64,000 bases of DNA, from assembly GCA_032158125.1 (NCBI GenBank), contig JASKOT010000032.1:62001-126000 (forward strand), written 5' to 3'. Positions 34,206-46,655 of this stretch are shown one piece after another (the first letter of the stretch is position 1; every line of letters starts with the position of its first letter). The DNA is from Papiliotrema nemorosa. Taxonomy: Eukaryota > Basidiomycota > Tremellomycetes > Tremellales > Rhynchogastremaceae. The notes below the pieces were generated by a model. That model made no database searches and was not told where the DNA came from. It saw only the letters and a program-made list of their open reading frames with translations. Made by a program: the position numbers and the translations under genes.

Positions 34206-36873
34206 ATGCCGCGATCTGTCCACCAACCGCTCCTCTTTGAGTGTGCGTGGGAAGTCGCCAACAAAGTAGGAGGTATCTATACCGTCATCAAGACCAAAGT
34301 ACCCGTCACCGTCCGAGAATACGGAGACCGGTGAGTTTTAGGCATTACAAGGGGGGAAGGGGTGGAGCTGACAGGTAGAGCATGTCTGATTGGTCCATTG
34401 TCATACAAGACTGCTCCCATGGAGGTCGAGTCGGAAGAACCGTAAGCGTATCTCAGGAGTAAGAGCCCTAGCTGACTCTCAGTGAACCGGGATCACCATT
34501 TGCATTGACTATTCAAGCTATGAAAGAGCGAGGTGTCAACCTCATCTACGGTCGATGGTTGATCGAGGGTGCACCCCGGGTGCTCCTCTTCGACACTGGA
34601 TCCTGCTACAACAGGTGAGCTCCTGGTTCGGCGATGACTCTAGAGCTGACTTGCAGGATGGACGAGTGGAAGGCCGATTTGTGGAACTTGGCTGGTATCC
34701 CATCTCCACCCAACGACCACGAAACCAACGAGACCATCGTCTTTGGGTACATGGTGGCATGGTTCTTGGGCGAGGTGAGCTTGACCTGGCGTTTCTTCTT
34801 CTCGGGCTAAACATTAGTTCTCGTCCCGAGAGACAAACACTGCCATTATTGCCCATTTCCACGAATGGCAAGCCGGTCTGGCTATCCCTCTCTGCAGAAA
34901 GAGGCATATCGACGTCACTACCATCTTCACCACCCATGCTACCCTCTTGGGTCGATATCTCTGTGCTGGATCTGTAGACTTCTACAACAACTTGCAGTAC
35001 TTTGACGTGGATCACGAGGCTGGAAAGCGGGGTATCTACCACCGGTCAGTTGGCAGTATCAGGAAGTAGTCTCAATAGCTGACGGGATAGATACTGCATC
35101 GAGCGGTCTGCGGCTCACTGTGCTGATGTCTTTACGACTGTCAGTCATATCACCGCTTTCGAGTCGGAACATCTTCTCAAGCGTAAACCAGGTCAGCTCT
35201 CGTACACCTCACGCACTTCAAAAGCTGACTGCCAGATGGTGTTCTCCCCAACGGTCTCAATGTTGTCAAATTCGCTGCCATGCACGAGTTCCAGAACCTC
35301 CACGTACAGGCCAAGGAGAAGATCAACGATTTCATCCGGGGTCACTTCTATGGTCACTACGACTTTGATTTGGAGAACACCATCTACATGTTCACGGCTG
35401 GTCGATACGAGTTCAGAAACAAGGGTGTCGACATGTTCATCGAGTCTCTTGCTCGTAAGTGTAAAGATGTGTCCTCATGGTCAAAGCTCACCAGACAGGA
35501 CTCAACCACCGGTTGCAGAAGATGGGCTCAAAGACGACTGTCGTTGCGTTCATCATCATGCCAGCGGCTACCAACTCGTACACCATCGAGGCGCTCAAGG
35601 GTCAAGCTGTCACTCAACAACTCCGTGAAACCGTTTCACAAGTTACTGCACGAATCGGAAAACGCATTTTCGAACACGCTGCTAGGTACTCGGGGTCAGT
35701 CGCTCTTTTGAGTCCCTTTCCAAGCTGATCAACCAGTGAACACGGAACCGAAGTCCCCAAGCCGGAAGATCTGCTCTCCTCGGAAGACAAGATCCTGCTC
35801 AAGCGACGAGTCTTCGCCCTCAAGCGAAACTCGCTGCCACCTGTCGTTACCCACAACATGGCCGACGACGGTGCCGACCCAATCTTGAACCAGATCCGAC
35901 GAGTCGAGCTGTTCAACCGATCGAGCGATCGAGTGAAGGTCATCTTCCACCCAGAGTTCTTGAACTCGAACAACCCGATTCTGGGTTTGGATTACGAAGA
36001 GTTTGTCCGAGGTTGCCATTTGGGTGTCTTCCCGTCGTACTGTGAGTTGACCGATGACTTTATGCGTCATTTGGGTTGACAGCTAGACGAGCCTTTCGGC
36101 TACACTCCTGCAGAATGTACCGTCATGGGTATTCCAAACGTCACCACCAACTTGTCTGGTTTCGGTTGCTTTATGGAAGACTTGCTCGAGGTCCCGGAGG
36201 ACTACGGTTGTTACATTGTCGACCGAAGAGGTCAAGGTGTCGAGGAATCCGTCAACCAGCTGGTCAGTTGCAATCACTTCGAAAGGGAAGAAAGCTGACA
36301 TCCAGACCGACCAACTACTTGGCTTCTCTCTGAAGTCTCGACGACAGCGAATCAACCAGCGTAACCGAACTGAACGACTCTCCGAGCTTTTAGACTGGAA
36401 GTCTCTCGGTCTGGAATACGTCAAGGCTCGTCAACTCGCTCTTCGACGAGCTTACCCCGACTCGTTTGATGACGATGAACCCGACTTTACCGGTGTCAAG
36501 CGGGTGGGAGCTCCATTGTCTGCTCCTGGATCCCCGCGATTCCGAACGGGTCAAATGACTCCTGGTGATATCGGAACTCTCACCGAGGAGATGGAGCACC
36601 TCGGCACGCAAGACTACATGGGTGCCAAGTGTGAGTTGCCTCTACGCAGAAGGTGTATCTAATATTTCAGCTTGGCACGCAATCAACGATGATGATGACG
36701 AGAATCACTACCCCTTCCCCTTGGTCATGAAGCCCCGAAACAGATCCGACTCGCTCGCTTCTGCCATTTCGGGAGCGGCTACTCCATCAGGCGGACGAAA
36801 ATTGTCCGAAAAGGATTTGGCCCGGGCCGACGCGGCTCTGAGTAATGTTCAAGCCAACGGAAATGGTCATTAG
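34206..36873 (+). CDS. GSY1: Glycogen synthase
   Basis: Fungal/animal-type (GT3) enzyme adding glucose from UDP-glucose to glycogen in the cytosol. About twelve exons, product a little over 700 residues. Start [20 protein letters not shown] leads straight into the UDP-glucose site [12 protein letters not shown]. Other marks: [36 protein letters not shown], and [13 protein letters not shown] with the conserved E-x7-E. The arginine cluster for glucose-6-phosphate activation is [16 protein letters not shown]. The C-terminal tail has Ser-rich, basic stretches, [11 protein letters not shown] and RNRSDSLAS, at the position of the regulatory phosphorylation sites in Gsy2. Intron at 36020-36090 splits the active-site motif. 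Intact. Confidence 0.95.
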
Positions 36874-37330
36874 GGGAAACTCGATCGGGAGTGAAATGAG
36901 TGATGAGCATGAAGGGTTATAGTATAATGTTGGGGTGATTTTGATGGTTGGAGTGGCATTTTGTGGTTGGGCAAGCAAAGCGGAGGTTCAGTGATGACTG
37001 CGAGGACGAATCTTGATCGAGCTCGATGATGGAAGGGAGCATGGAGGATGGAGGATGGATGATGCGGACAAAAAGCCCTTCAAGAAACTAATGGAAAAGA
37101 AATAGGAAATCGTGATTACTCCCATGTAATGAATGAATTGCTGTCTTCAGTCGAGTGCGAGATGTGGTATTCTTTGACATTGATTTGGACTACAGATTTG
37201 ACTACTGATACACCATAAGTTGGACCATTCTTTGACCTGCAACACCGTTCCCAGTACCGATTGTCCGTTCCGCTCATGACACCTCGTCCCTGCGCCTCTT
37301 GCCCAGTTTGCCCAGTTCTCTTTCGCCTCG
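36874..37330. other. Convergent 3' region
   Basis: Between the 3' ends of glycogen synthase and the GDSL hydrolase. GATGGA-type short tandem words near 37023-37060. No gene. Confidence 0.45.
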
Positions 37331-39302
37331 TCAAGGTTGACTTCCAGGAGCCACAGCAGCAAAGATTGAATTCTCCGTCAAATTAGCCTTGGTAAAGGTG
37401 CTCGAGTGGCGGAGCAACAGTCCGTTCAACGACGAGGCAATGTGTCTGGGTAATCAGTCTTGCTCCTGGATGTCCTCAGGTATTTCTCTGCAGTACTTAC
37501 TGATGCACGTTCCATGAGAGATGTTGGATATCCCTGAATCTGTGTCTGTCAGCCTCAACCCTTACGCTCCGTGCAGTCCGCGATGTCTAGCGCAAGATGT
37601 AGGGGTGACTCACGGCAGACCCATTCTGCCCCATTCAGGCTCCCAACCCTGTTCCACCTGTTTCTCCCAGTTGATCCAATACCTCTCCCCATCTGTCAAT
37701 CCGAAATACTCCGGATACTCCAACATGAAGCTGATCAGCCCGTATAGATCAAACCCAATCGCATTGATGGGTTCCCCGCCGGGTCCACCCGTCTTGCGAA
37801 AGGTTACGATTTCTTGATGGAAATATTGGTTATACCACTTTACAGTCTTTTCCACTTTGGGTTGGATATCTGTGAATCCTGATGGCAGCATGTATTTGGG
37901 TGATTGTTCGAAAGGGTGGATATTGAGGTATATGAGATGTTTGGCTCCTAGATCGATGAGATTTTGGGATACTGAAAAGAGCGCTTTGGCGAGTTTTTGG
38001 CACGTCGCTTCAATGTCCCAAGTACCTTCTTTCATACGCTGACGAGTTAGCCATGTGGTTCTCCTAGACCCTCATGGTGAAGAACAGTAACTCACGTCCA
38101 ATTGAGACTGTTTCATCAGCTGCCACTTTTGATGTCGGCTTGAAGAGACTCACCACATCGTTGATACCGAAATAGATCAGAAACACAGACGTATCAGGAT
38201 CCCAGGTCGCCCCGTCCTTCTTTGCCGACCCAAACAATTCCTCGAAATCCTTGATCTGGTCTCCGAACGTACCCCATTCTGCTCTTCCAGGTTTCATGCT
38301 GGAGTGAGCGTCGACTCCTCGTCGAGGCCTGAAAAATGACTCACATATCGTAGGTGATGGTAGCTCCTTCTCGAGCGAGATTCCAGTACTTGGTCGCTGC
38401 GATGTCAGTCGTAGCGCTTTCAATAGGGGATCCAGACGTACTTCTTGTGTTCTTGTACAATCTAAAGGCAAATCAGCATTGACCTAAATGGTCGACCCCA
38501 TCATCGACGAGATGACTCACCCCCAGAGCCAATCCACCCATGCTCGGTCTTTCAGTCGGTGGTCCTACCTGTCAGCGGCATTCCGTGCGCAAACTATAGA
38601 CGGACCATATGCCGCAGAGTATCCCGCTGTCCATCACCCACGCCCTTTTCTTTCAACTTGTAGCTGTCTCGTTAGCTACCAAGCCCATCTGTGCTGGGAT
38701 TTGACGTGCTAGTTTGTAGCTATACATCAGCACAGCATTCGCTTCCTCTTTTGCCTACTCACTGAAAGAATCTCCGCTAATTGTCAGCTCATCCTTTCCG
38801 CGCGGAACAGAGAAGAAACCACTCGGACTCACAATGCAAACATCGACTTGACACTTGGCCAGTCAAACTCTATCCCGTCGTCTTCTACCACACTAGGGAA
38901 ACCTCTTTCAGAGGATCCACGTAATCTTGGGAAACCTCTTTGAAACTTTTTGAACCGTTCCGCCAATCCGTCTGATTCATCTTCCGCGTTGGGCATACAT
39001 GCCGCAGCTTCCTCTGTGACGGTAGCGAGTGTTTCTGATGTTGTCCCGCAGTTGAAGATCGAGTCGAGAGACGGTAGACCGGCGTGGATGAGCAATACGA
39101 CCGGGATGCAAAACACGAGGAGACCGAATAGGTAGATGATGAATGTCCTTTTGGGGTACCACTTGAACCCTCGGCGTTTGGGTCGAGAGAGTAAAAGGTC
39201 GTCTGGATCATCGTAGTCTACCGATTGCATCATTTGCGAGTCGAGATTCAAGTTGAGATGAGCCTGTAAAGCGGGTGGGACTCTGACCCGTAGTGAGGCC
39301 AT
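37331..39302 (-). CDS. Membrane-anchored GDSL/SGNH hydrolase
   Basis: Probable esterase or lipase. Start MASLRVRVPPAL at 39302. A basic stretch (SRPKRRGFKWYPKR) then one hydrophobic span (TFIIYLFGLLVFCIPVVLLI, about residues 52-71) makes a signal anchor. The catalytic domain follows: block I FGDSFS (Ser nucleophile), RAWVDWLW, block II YWNLAREGATITYDI, FLIYFGINDV with block III G-x-N-D, and the C-terminal FRDIQHLSWNVHQ holding the Asp and His of the triad. The gene has many short introns. Exons between about 38480 and 38770 are uncertain, because several splice paths are open there; the others keep phase. About 430 residues. It is divergent from the SNG1-like gene. The substrate is unknown; secreted acyl esterases of fungi are the nearest type. 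Confidence 0.8.
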
Positions 39303-40071
39303 GCTGGGCCAGTGATGAGTTGACGCCAGAGACAAGTAGAGGTGGATTTCGATGATCGCCTTGACCGAGAGCACGAACAGTACGGAGTGCTCCAGCCCAG
39401 CTGTCGTCGTGAGAATGGTTGTCCGAGTATGAGGACGAATAGCAAGGTACCAGAGGTTCGCTCTATCCGCAAAGTGAGAAAGTGACGGAATAACTAAATG
39501 CGAGGGGTTAAAAATAGGCATCTCCGCGGGAATCAGGAACCCCCGCCAAGTGACACGTCACGAGAAATAAGGGTCACGTGAGAAGTTTGTAATGGCATCT
39601 TGATCCATTACAATCCATTTTTGTAATGAGGCATTTTGTCCGGTCAATCGTGTCACGTGAGCTGACAACAAACTCGGGGCTCGGTGATGAGTCATGCGTC
39701 TGGCGCGGATGCAGATCTCTCCTCTCCCCCTCCTCGGGGTGATACCAAAATTGCCGCTTTGGGTGAATTTGGAATGAATCAGCCGTCCACCCCGAGGAGT
39801 GGACTTTCTCTTGGATCTCCAAAACACCACCGTTCTGGGTATGGCTTCGGGCATCAGAGACCTTTTTGGACCAGCTAGGGATGGGCTGGGGGGATTGCAA
39901 TGCATAATCCTTTGTCAGATACAATTCTGGCTTGGTAAGACTATCTCACTCGTTCGGATACCGAGATCACATTCGAGAGGAAATATATAAAGAACAAAGC
40001 AGGGGGGAGGGGTATCAGTAAACAACACCATCCCACCAGAGTACTCGACTTTCACGTGAAGCAAGATCGCC
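39303..40071. promoter_or_regulatory. Divergent promoter with E-boxes and inverted repeat
   Basis: Shared by the GDSL hydrolase and the SNG1-like gene. CACGTG occurs at 39575-39580, 39654-39659 and 40053-40058, the last within the 10-bp palindrome TTCACGTGAA just before the SNG1-like ATG. Between the first two lies a perfect 9-bp inverted repeat, TTGTAATGG at 39587-39595 and CCATTACAA at 39605-39613, with a further TTGTAATG near 39621. Confidence 0.55.
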
Positions 40072-41942
40072 ATGTCGCACTCTGTATCATCCTCACACTC
40101 TGCCCTCGCAGAAGACTCGGGCTTCACAGTCAACGAACATGGTACACCGCACCAAGCCCATCTACCAGAAGGTCAAAAGGCCACCGATGTCGAACCGGCT
40201 CAAAAACAAGTTGGGCCGGCAGTCCAGCCCTCTGGACCAGGTGGGAAGCCTAAACTTGAGAAATATGCCTATGGATGTGAGTATCTCCGAATGAGGGTGC
40301 TGGTGAGGGTGATGAATACTGATGCGTAGTTTGGGATCCAGAAATGGCGCCGTTTAGAAAGATTGCGTTCAAGATTCTAGGCGGGACGGTGGTTACTACG
40401 ATTCTGATCATGTGGATCTGTCTACCTCTCTATTGGGGGTCTCGTGAGTTCTCACCAGTAGTGCTGAGCGTATGTTGTCGCTGAGTGCAGTTTGGAAATC
40501 CAACACCTACACACACACACACAGATTGACGGTCCGCGTGATTGACCGCGATGGAGAAGCCATAGGACAGGCCATCACTCAATCTCTTGTCAGTCGCACA
40601 GAGCCGCTGTGCTGTGTCTTGAGGCTGACATCTCAGTTGTCACATACCAACCTGAAATACTTCACTACATCCTCTGATGAATTCCCCACCGATGCCGAGG
40701 TCGCTCACAATGTGGTGGAAGAAGGTACATGGGCCGCGATTGTCATTCAAGCCGGAGCGACTGCCGCCCTGCAACAAGCTCGATCAATCGGAAACTCCTC
40801 TTATAACGGCACGAATGCCATCCACGCATATTACGTTCAAGCACGACAAGAAAACGCAGTGGGAAGTTATCTTTTGCCGGATATGCAGGCTGCCTTGGCG
40901 CAAAGCACAATTCAGTTCTCTGCACAGTCTGTTGCCCAATTGTGAGCCATGGACTACCTGGAGAGTTGTGGCTGACCTGCAGTATGTCGGAGAATGGTAA
41001 CAACGCGACCGCCATGGCGGCAATCGCCCAAGCACCTTCTACCATCTCCAACAGCGTATCCTACACCTTGTTCAACCTTCGACCCTACAACCAGCCCGTC
41101 GCTGCGGCCATCACCCTCGTCGGATTGATCTACATGCTCATCTTTGCCTTTACACTCACCATGGCCGGTAATGCCGTACGAGATATAATGTGAGCAACAC
41201 TCTACATCTCTTGCGTTTTGATTGTCTTGTGCGACCATTGCGCTGATATCTAGCTCACCCTTCATGACGACCAAATCGTACCTCATCTACAGAGTAGCCA
41301 CCCCGATGGCTCTCTACCTCGTCGTATCCTTCTTCTTCGCCATGGTCAACCTCCCGTTCAAACCTCACTTTGGCGCTCATTTCTCTTACGCGGGAGGTTT
41401 CTTCCTCTGGGCATTTACCCTATGGCTGGGTATGGCCTCTGTGGGTTTGGCTACCGAGTTTGCAATCACATTCCTAGGTGCTCAGTGAGTTCTGGACACC
41501 GTCATAACCTTTGAACACTGGCTGAAGTTCCAGATTCATCGCATACTTTTTGGTCGCTCTGATCATTGTCAACGTCTCGTAAGATTACCCTTTACTCCGT
41601 GGAGATTTAGCTGACAGATTAGTGTCGCAGTGATGCCGCACGAGCTTCAACCCGTCATCTTCCGATACGGCGTTGCCATGCCATTCTACAATGTCGGCAG
41701 AGTCGTCCGGACTGTAGGTGACCAATTCTTGAGGGGGAAATCATGCTGACAGGTAGATCATCTTCAACACCAAAAATGAGATTGGGAAAAACTTGGGTAT
41801 CCTCCTCGCTTGGATCGCCGTGTCGTTCATCACTATCCCTCTTGCTACTTGGTTCACGAGGCGGAAGGCGGTCAACGAGTATCGGGCACAAAAGAGAGAG
41901 ACGAACGGGATGGCGGAAAAGGCGGAAAGTCCGAGATTGTGA
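40072..41942 (+). CDS. SNG1-like multi-pass membrane protein (DUF3533)
   Basis: Resembles fungal SNG1/nitrosoguanidine-resistance proteins and related DUF3533 proteins, which have one N-terminal span, a large luminal or external loop and a C-terminal set of spans. Start MSHSVSSSHSAL at 40072; a soluble Pro/Gln-rich leader of about 65 residues; a first span in VVTTILIMWICLPLYWG; a loop containing LTVRVIDRDGEAIGQAIT and FTTSSDEFPTDAE; then at least five hydrophobic spans, for example AAAITLVGLIYMLIFAF and FIAYFLVALIIVNVS. The tail is basic (TRRKAVNEYRAQKRE). About 490 residues over roughly nine exons. A CA microsatellite near 40508-40522 lies in coding sequence. Function in the family is poorly known; linked to membrane lipid asymmetry and drug tolerance in yeast. 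Confidence 0.8.
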
Positions 41943-42358
41943 GTTGGGCCGGGAGTTGGGGAGTAGGATGGAGAGTGCATGTCTTGAACAGACCGATTTG
42001 TCAGTTATGATGCTTTAGATGACCTTTGCATGATGTATGATCGTCCGCTATTACCAAACCGCATATGCCTTCCACATCAGACTGAATCCCGTACAACATG
42101 CGTTCTTGTTGCTTGCTGATCATTGGCGGCCGAAGGAATTTCCGCGTGAGTTGACTGAGCAACACTTAGAGCCAAGTCGGTATGAGATTTAGGATGGACA
42201 AGTCGAGTCAGCTCATACCCGCCTTTCCCGTCGGGGCCGTCAAGTTTGAAGCCTCACATATCGACAGATCAGCTTATCGAGACTCGGGTTCGCCTCAATC
42301 AGCACGCGAGAGATACAACATACATCAGCCCCTAAAGTCACCATCACCCCATCGTGAC
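41943..42358. other. Convergent 3' region
   Basis: Between the SNG1-like gene and the SNARE gene. Frames here are short and unconvincing. Nothing recognised. Confidence 0.45.
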
Positions 42359-43043
42359 CTAGATCTCTCCAGGTGCACCGGGTCCACCACCCGATCCAAG
42401 CCTCCATACTTTCGCCACGAGCCATAATAAGACGACGGCGCAAACGAAATACGCAATCATCCTATATTGTCGGATCGTACTCGTAGCAGCCATTGAGCGG
42501 GAATGATGTCGGGATGTAGAGAAGAGTGAGTTTGCGAATGAAGTAAAGGAGTTTGTCTGTGTGTTAGTGTGCTCAAGGATGGGCGAGCTGTATGTACTGT
42601 TCTATCCAGCTGGAATGTCAGCTCTGTACCTTATTCGATGAAAAGGAGGAAGAGGATAGGTGGGAAGCAGAGATGGGAAGGACGTGATGGTCACGTTGGA
42701 AGGTAGACTTACCTGGTCATTCTGTCCACGAGAATCGTCCAGAATATCAATAGTCACCTATCATCAGTCTTGGCTCAAATAGAGTAAGACCAGGGCGATC
42801 TCCCGCATCGACGTATAATGTACAGCCGGTGCTGCAATTCCATCCAGCCGATAGTGGCTGTATCGCCCGGTGTGCTTAGGAGTTCATGGGAGGAGAACGT
42901 ACCGATCGGAGAGCTTTGATTTTCCCATGTAATGAATTCAACTCTTCATCGTTTTGCCTTTCCAGCGTTTGATCCGATACTCTGGTTGTCAGGACCGCAT
43001 CAAAGCTGAAATGAAAAGCGATAGGGTGGACTCACCCTGGCAT
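42359..43043 (-). CDS. Bet1/Sft1-type Qc-SNARE
   Basis: Small tail-anchored SNARE for ER-Golgi or intra-Golgi fusion. The coding core is LERQNDEELNSLHGKIKAL then RSVTIDILDDSRGQNDQ, the first half of a SNARE helix with the central Gln in the zero layer, followed by LDRTTNSFTSFANSLF. The only membrane span is MIAYFVCAVVLLWLVAKVW near the C-terminus, followed by a short Gly-rich tail. About 121 residues. The TSFANSLF region looks more like Sft1 than Bet1. Introns after exon 2 keep phase. The start is odd: the ATG at 43043 gives an 8-nt first coding exon (MPG) followed by an intron of only 30 nt (43006-43035). I found no other start that keeps the frame. Confidence 0.78.
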
Positions 43044-43468
43044 GGTAGGAAGATGGCGTGAAGGCTAGTATCAAAGGTGGAGAATCGAAGGAGGTCGAAC
43101 GGGCGGATAGGGCGGGTGTCTGGGTGTGAGGCCTGGTAGAGGTTATACGAATGCGAGTGCTCGAGTGCGCTATCAGTAAGGGCTGATTGAGAGGAATGTC
43201 GAAAGATGAGAGTGCGCGTAGATAGATTAATGGTCTGAATGAGTGGATGAGTGAACCGCAACAACAAGAAGAAGAGAGGTAATTCCGCGTCGATCACTGC
43301 ATACACCGCTTGGGGTATAGCAGGCTCCTTCATCAAGCATCTCCTCCATGTCTAACTAGTGCATCAAAGTGCTCGTGAGGAGCAAGAGAAGCAAAAGCAA
43401 CAATCAGATTGGACTTCGGTGCATACATCCTGATATGCTACATCCATTGCCCTACTCTGAATCGCAAT
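43044..43468. other. Intergenic region upstream of the SNARE gene
   Basis: Between SEC11 and the SNARE gene, both minus strand. The frame at 42989-43336 partly covers it but its residues do not look like a protein family; the SNARE leader is probably inside. Confidence 0.4.
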
Positions 43469-44479
43469 CTATTGCTCCTTCTGAACCAACATGTACAATC
43501 CTACACTCCCCAACAAGGCGTATTTGAGTTGCGGAAAGTCGTTCTGTCATCAGGGTACTGCTCCAAAGTCCTTACTGTTTTCGTGGACGGGGTAAAACTT
43601 ACCATAGCTATCGTGACATACCCCACATACGGCAAGAATCTACCATCAGCACAGTCCGCGACCCTAGGGTAGACACCCAAATGGTGACGAGGTAATGGCG
43701 ACAAGGTGGTCTGGCCCAACTCACCCTCTTACTTTGCCTATTATGTGCTCTCTCTGGATCCACTTTTGACCCTTATACAGTGATATATCGTCAAACTTGT
43801 TGTTATCCCCTTTGGTCAATAACAGCTGTGTCGTATTTCTACCATTAGCCCCATTGCCTTTCCAGCCTGATCATGCGCGTGCTCGTGCTTGGCTACACTT
43901 ACGTGGTGTGCGATTCGATGACTCGGTGCACTATTGGTATCTCGTCTCCAGGTCTACATATCAGCTCGGACGACTAGTGTAATGGTCAAGACGGGCAGGG
44001 CGTAGGGCAGAAGGGGAGTACCGCGTTGATGCTGAGAAGTGGAAGGCTGCGGATGATATGGCTACGTACATCTTGTACACTGTGATATCTCCTATAGCGT
44101 AGGGTACATCCGCCGGATTGGTCAAGAACAATATATCTCCACGATAAAAAGCAGGCTCCATGGATCCTCTACTCGTCAGCTCGACGGACACACAATCAGG
44201 CACAATGCGCGATAATCATGGTGTTTGCGTGATGGAGCAAATGGGAGTGATCACTGACGAGAGAACGACGACGATGGGGGATTCGGAGTTCGTGACTAGA
44301 CACAAGGCTTTCCACATCATCAAACCCGAAGCGACCATCGACAGGAAGTTGAGCACTTGGAACAGGAGCTAGCGTCAGCGATCGCCTTATTTCCACAGAC
44401 AAGGTATAGGGAAGAGGGGAGGAAGATTTACCCCCTGTACGCCCAACTTGCGTATCCTCGCTATTTCAGAGGAGAACAT
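43469..44479 (-). CDS. SEC11: Signal peptidase complex catalytic subunit Sec11
   Basis: ER membrane serine protease that cleaves signal peptides. Start [16 protein letters not shown] at 44479. The single N-terminal span lies in exon 2 ([18 protein letters not shown]). The catalytic Ser is in VVVLSGSMEP, assembled across an intron whose acceptor is GACGAGTAG, then [13 protein letters not shown]. The catalytic His is in [11 protein letters not shown]. Next come [13 protein letters not shown], which holds the catalytic Asp, and [13 protein letters not shown]. The end is [17 protein letters not shown], typical of Sec11. Six or seven short introns; about 190 residues. All catalytic residues are present. 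Confidence 0.95.
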
Positions 44480-45342
44480 GGCGGTGTCGAGGTGTGGTTG
44501 ATACCGAAGGAAAGTCAAAGGTGGTGGTGGTCTAGGTCGCGGTGAGCGACGTGGAGCGGCGATCTCCGCTTTGTTAGGGATCAGTTCCATATACCATGGC
44601 ATTCGAGCAGGATGATCTCCAGCTTATTTTGGGCAGAGTGTTCCCTGATGAAGGGCGAAGGAGGATTGTTGGATAGACAACAATGCGGTGAAGGGTCAAG
44701 GATAGTTGCTCGCATGACGAGACAACGGTGAGAGATCCTGTTGATTGGTTGTGCCCGACAATTCGTATTCCCTCAGTACAAGCTTTATCCAGTCGATACG
44801 TTATCAAAAGACTTGAATCCTCATCGCTGAATTGATAGTCGCTGGGCGTCGAGTTGGTGCGCGAGCATCTTACAACAATCCATTCGACAAAGCCATTCGA
44901 GTGGCGGGTGTAACCCACCTGAACGAGGATCACCTGTCATGCATTGCGGTCAGAGTGCCTTACAGGATGAGGATACACTTTAACAGTACTCATATCTTCC
45001 CTTGCTGTCTGATCGTATATGTGATACCCATGTGCCATATACTGCAATGCAAGAATCTCGGTCGAAGAGACTGCCCATAGTCTCTTTCGGTGCCCGGGAT
45101 GATTTGCCACCGAGGGTATATAAACCCCCCCCCCCCACCCCCCCCCTCCGCGGATTGCCACCCCCGTCTCCCAATCTTGTCGTTTGACCCCTCGACTCGA
45201 TTCCTCGATGCAGATATAGCTCTCATCCACTCCTCTCTCACCTCTCGCTATCGATCGAGCTACCCCCTCGAGCTCCTTCGAACGAAGCTTGGAAGGTCCA
45301 GCATCGCACTTGAGCCCGCGGGAGCGTTGAGGATTGTCCATC
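44480..45342. promoter_or_regulatory. Divergent promoter of SEC11 and TFIIA gamma
   Basis: The 5' part is unremarkable. At 45117-45124 is TATATAAA, immediately followed by a C-run of about 21 residues broken by one A (45125-45146). The TFIIA gamma ATG is about 220 bp further on. Confidence 0.5.
45117..45124 (+). promoter_or_regulatory. Consensus TATA box before TFIIA gamma
   Basis: TATATAAA, the clearest TATA element in the window, followed at once by a poly-C tract. The distance to the ATG leaves room for a leader of roughly 150-190 nt. Confidence 0.55.
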
Positions 45343-46086
45343 ATGGCGGCTGCTCCTACTAGTTACTACGAATTTTACCGTGGTTCAAGGTACATCCCCA
45401 CCCTCTCATGCGCATCATCTACACCTGATCCCCCCTTGAGGTCGTCAGATTGATATGTGGTTCTCTCGAGAGTGCATCCTGACGTGTAGTATCGGCACGG
45501 CACTCACGGATTCCCTCGATGAACTCATTACGCAAGGTGATATTCCCCCTCAATTAGCTATGAGGGTCCTCCAACAGGTCAGTCCCACCCCCTTGTTCAA
45601 ATTCTTTCCGGAAGATTGATTTCTTTGGGATCGGGTAATGATGCTGATGGGCAGTTTGACAAGTCGTTGACGGAGAACCTACAAAAGGGCGTCAAACATA
45701 AAACTACCGTTAAAGTGTGTTCTTCTTCCCCTTACATCTCTCATGTCTCACGTGTGTCTGGCCGCATTTGGCCCTTGGTGCACACGCATATGGTTGGAGA
45801 CTGATATGCAGGGTCATTTGGCGACATATAGACTATGTGACGATGTGTGGACTTTTGTCGTAAAAGATCCTCAGTTCAAGATGGAGGGCACAGGAGCCAA
45901 GTGAGTGATAATTTCTCACCAAACTTCAACTTTTTTCGACCTTTGTTCCTGCAATCCTCATCTTTGGCCTTTGGTGAGAGGTTGACGTGTAGTGCGGAGA
46001 CTGTCACGGCGCCCAAGATCAAGATTGTCGCTTGTAAGAGCGGAGATGCGCCCGATGGGAAGAAAGGAGGTGGGAAGGGGGATTAA
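45343..46086 (+). CDS. TOA2: Transcription factor IIA gamma subunit
   Basis: Small subunit of TFIIA, which stabilises TBP on the TATA box. The protein begins [18 protein letters not shown]. The N-terminal four-helix part is [18 protein letters not shown] then [17 protein letters not shown]. The C-terminal beta-barrel part is [19 protein letters not shown] then VVKDPQFKM. It ends with a Gly/Lys tail. Five exons; about 125 residues, slightly longer than most relatives because of the tail. All introns keep phase by eye. Its own promoter has an exceptionally good TATA box. Confidence 0.95.
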
Positions 46087-46655
46087 ACATCGTCATGGCA
46101 TGGCGTAACAACGCCGTTCCACGAGACTCAATGGAGGGAGGGCAGGTATGGCCGGAACGAGTGATTTAGTGTACAAAAATAGGCGGTCGAGTCTTTCAAG
46201 ATGGTCAAGCGAAAAGTCGGAGGGAATTAGAAGCGATTGTAGAGTGACCTTACGAGTCTCATGTATCTCTATTCTCATGTGCCAGTTCAGGCGTACATCC
46301 GTCAGGTCTTGGAAGCTGAATTTTATCATACTCTGTACGACTACCTTGCGGGCTACAGACATGACTGGCATGGTACACCAAACGCAAGTGCATATGATGG
46401 CGGAGGAATCGCCGTTGCATCGTGTGTCACCTATATAGCAAGTACGAAGAAAGAATAGCCAAAGCACCAAATCGAGCGTTGTTGATCATGGGGGAGGAGT
46501 ATAGTAAGAATAAGGCACCCTCGCACTTGACCCATCTTCCTTGTGGACCTCTTGCTCGACATGTATCCGGATTTGAGTGGGCAACTCTTCACTCGTCTGA
46601 ACGGCGAAAGGACTAGTGAACTCTTCCAACTGATGGTCAGCGCTCACTCTTATAT
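46087..46655. other. Convergent 3' region
   Basis: Between TFIIA gamma and the multi-pass membrane protein. No gene recognised; frames at 46148-46616 have no protein-like composition. Confidence 0.45.

Noticed and set aside
40508..40522. CA microsatellite as an intron boundary
   Set aside because: It reads in frame as Thr/His codons within the SNG1-like protein, so it is more likely coding.
42989..43336. 115-codon minus-strand frame upstream of the SNARE gene
   Set aside because: Its phase at the intron does not match the SNARE exon, and its residues resemble no family.
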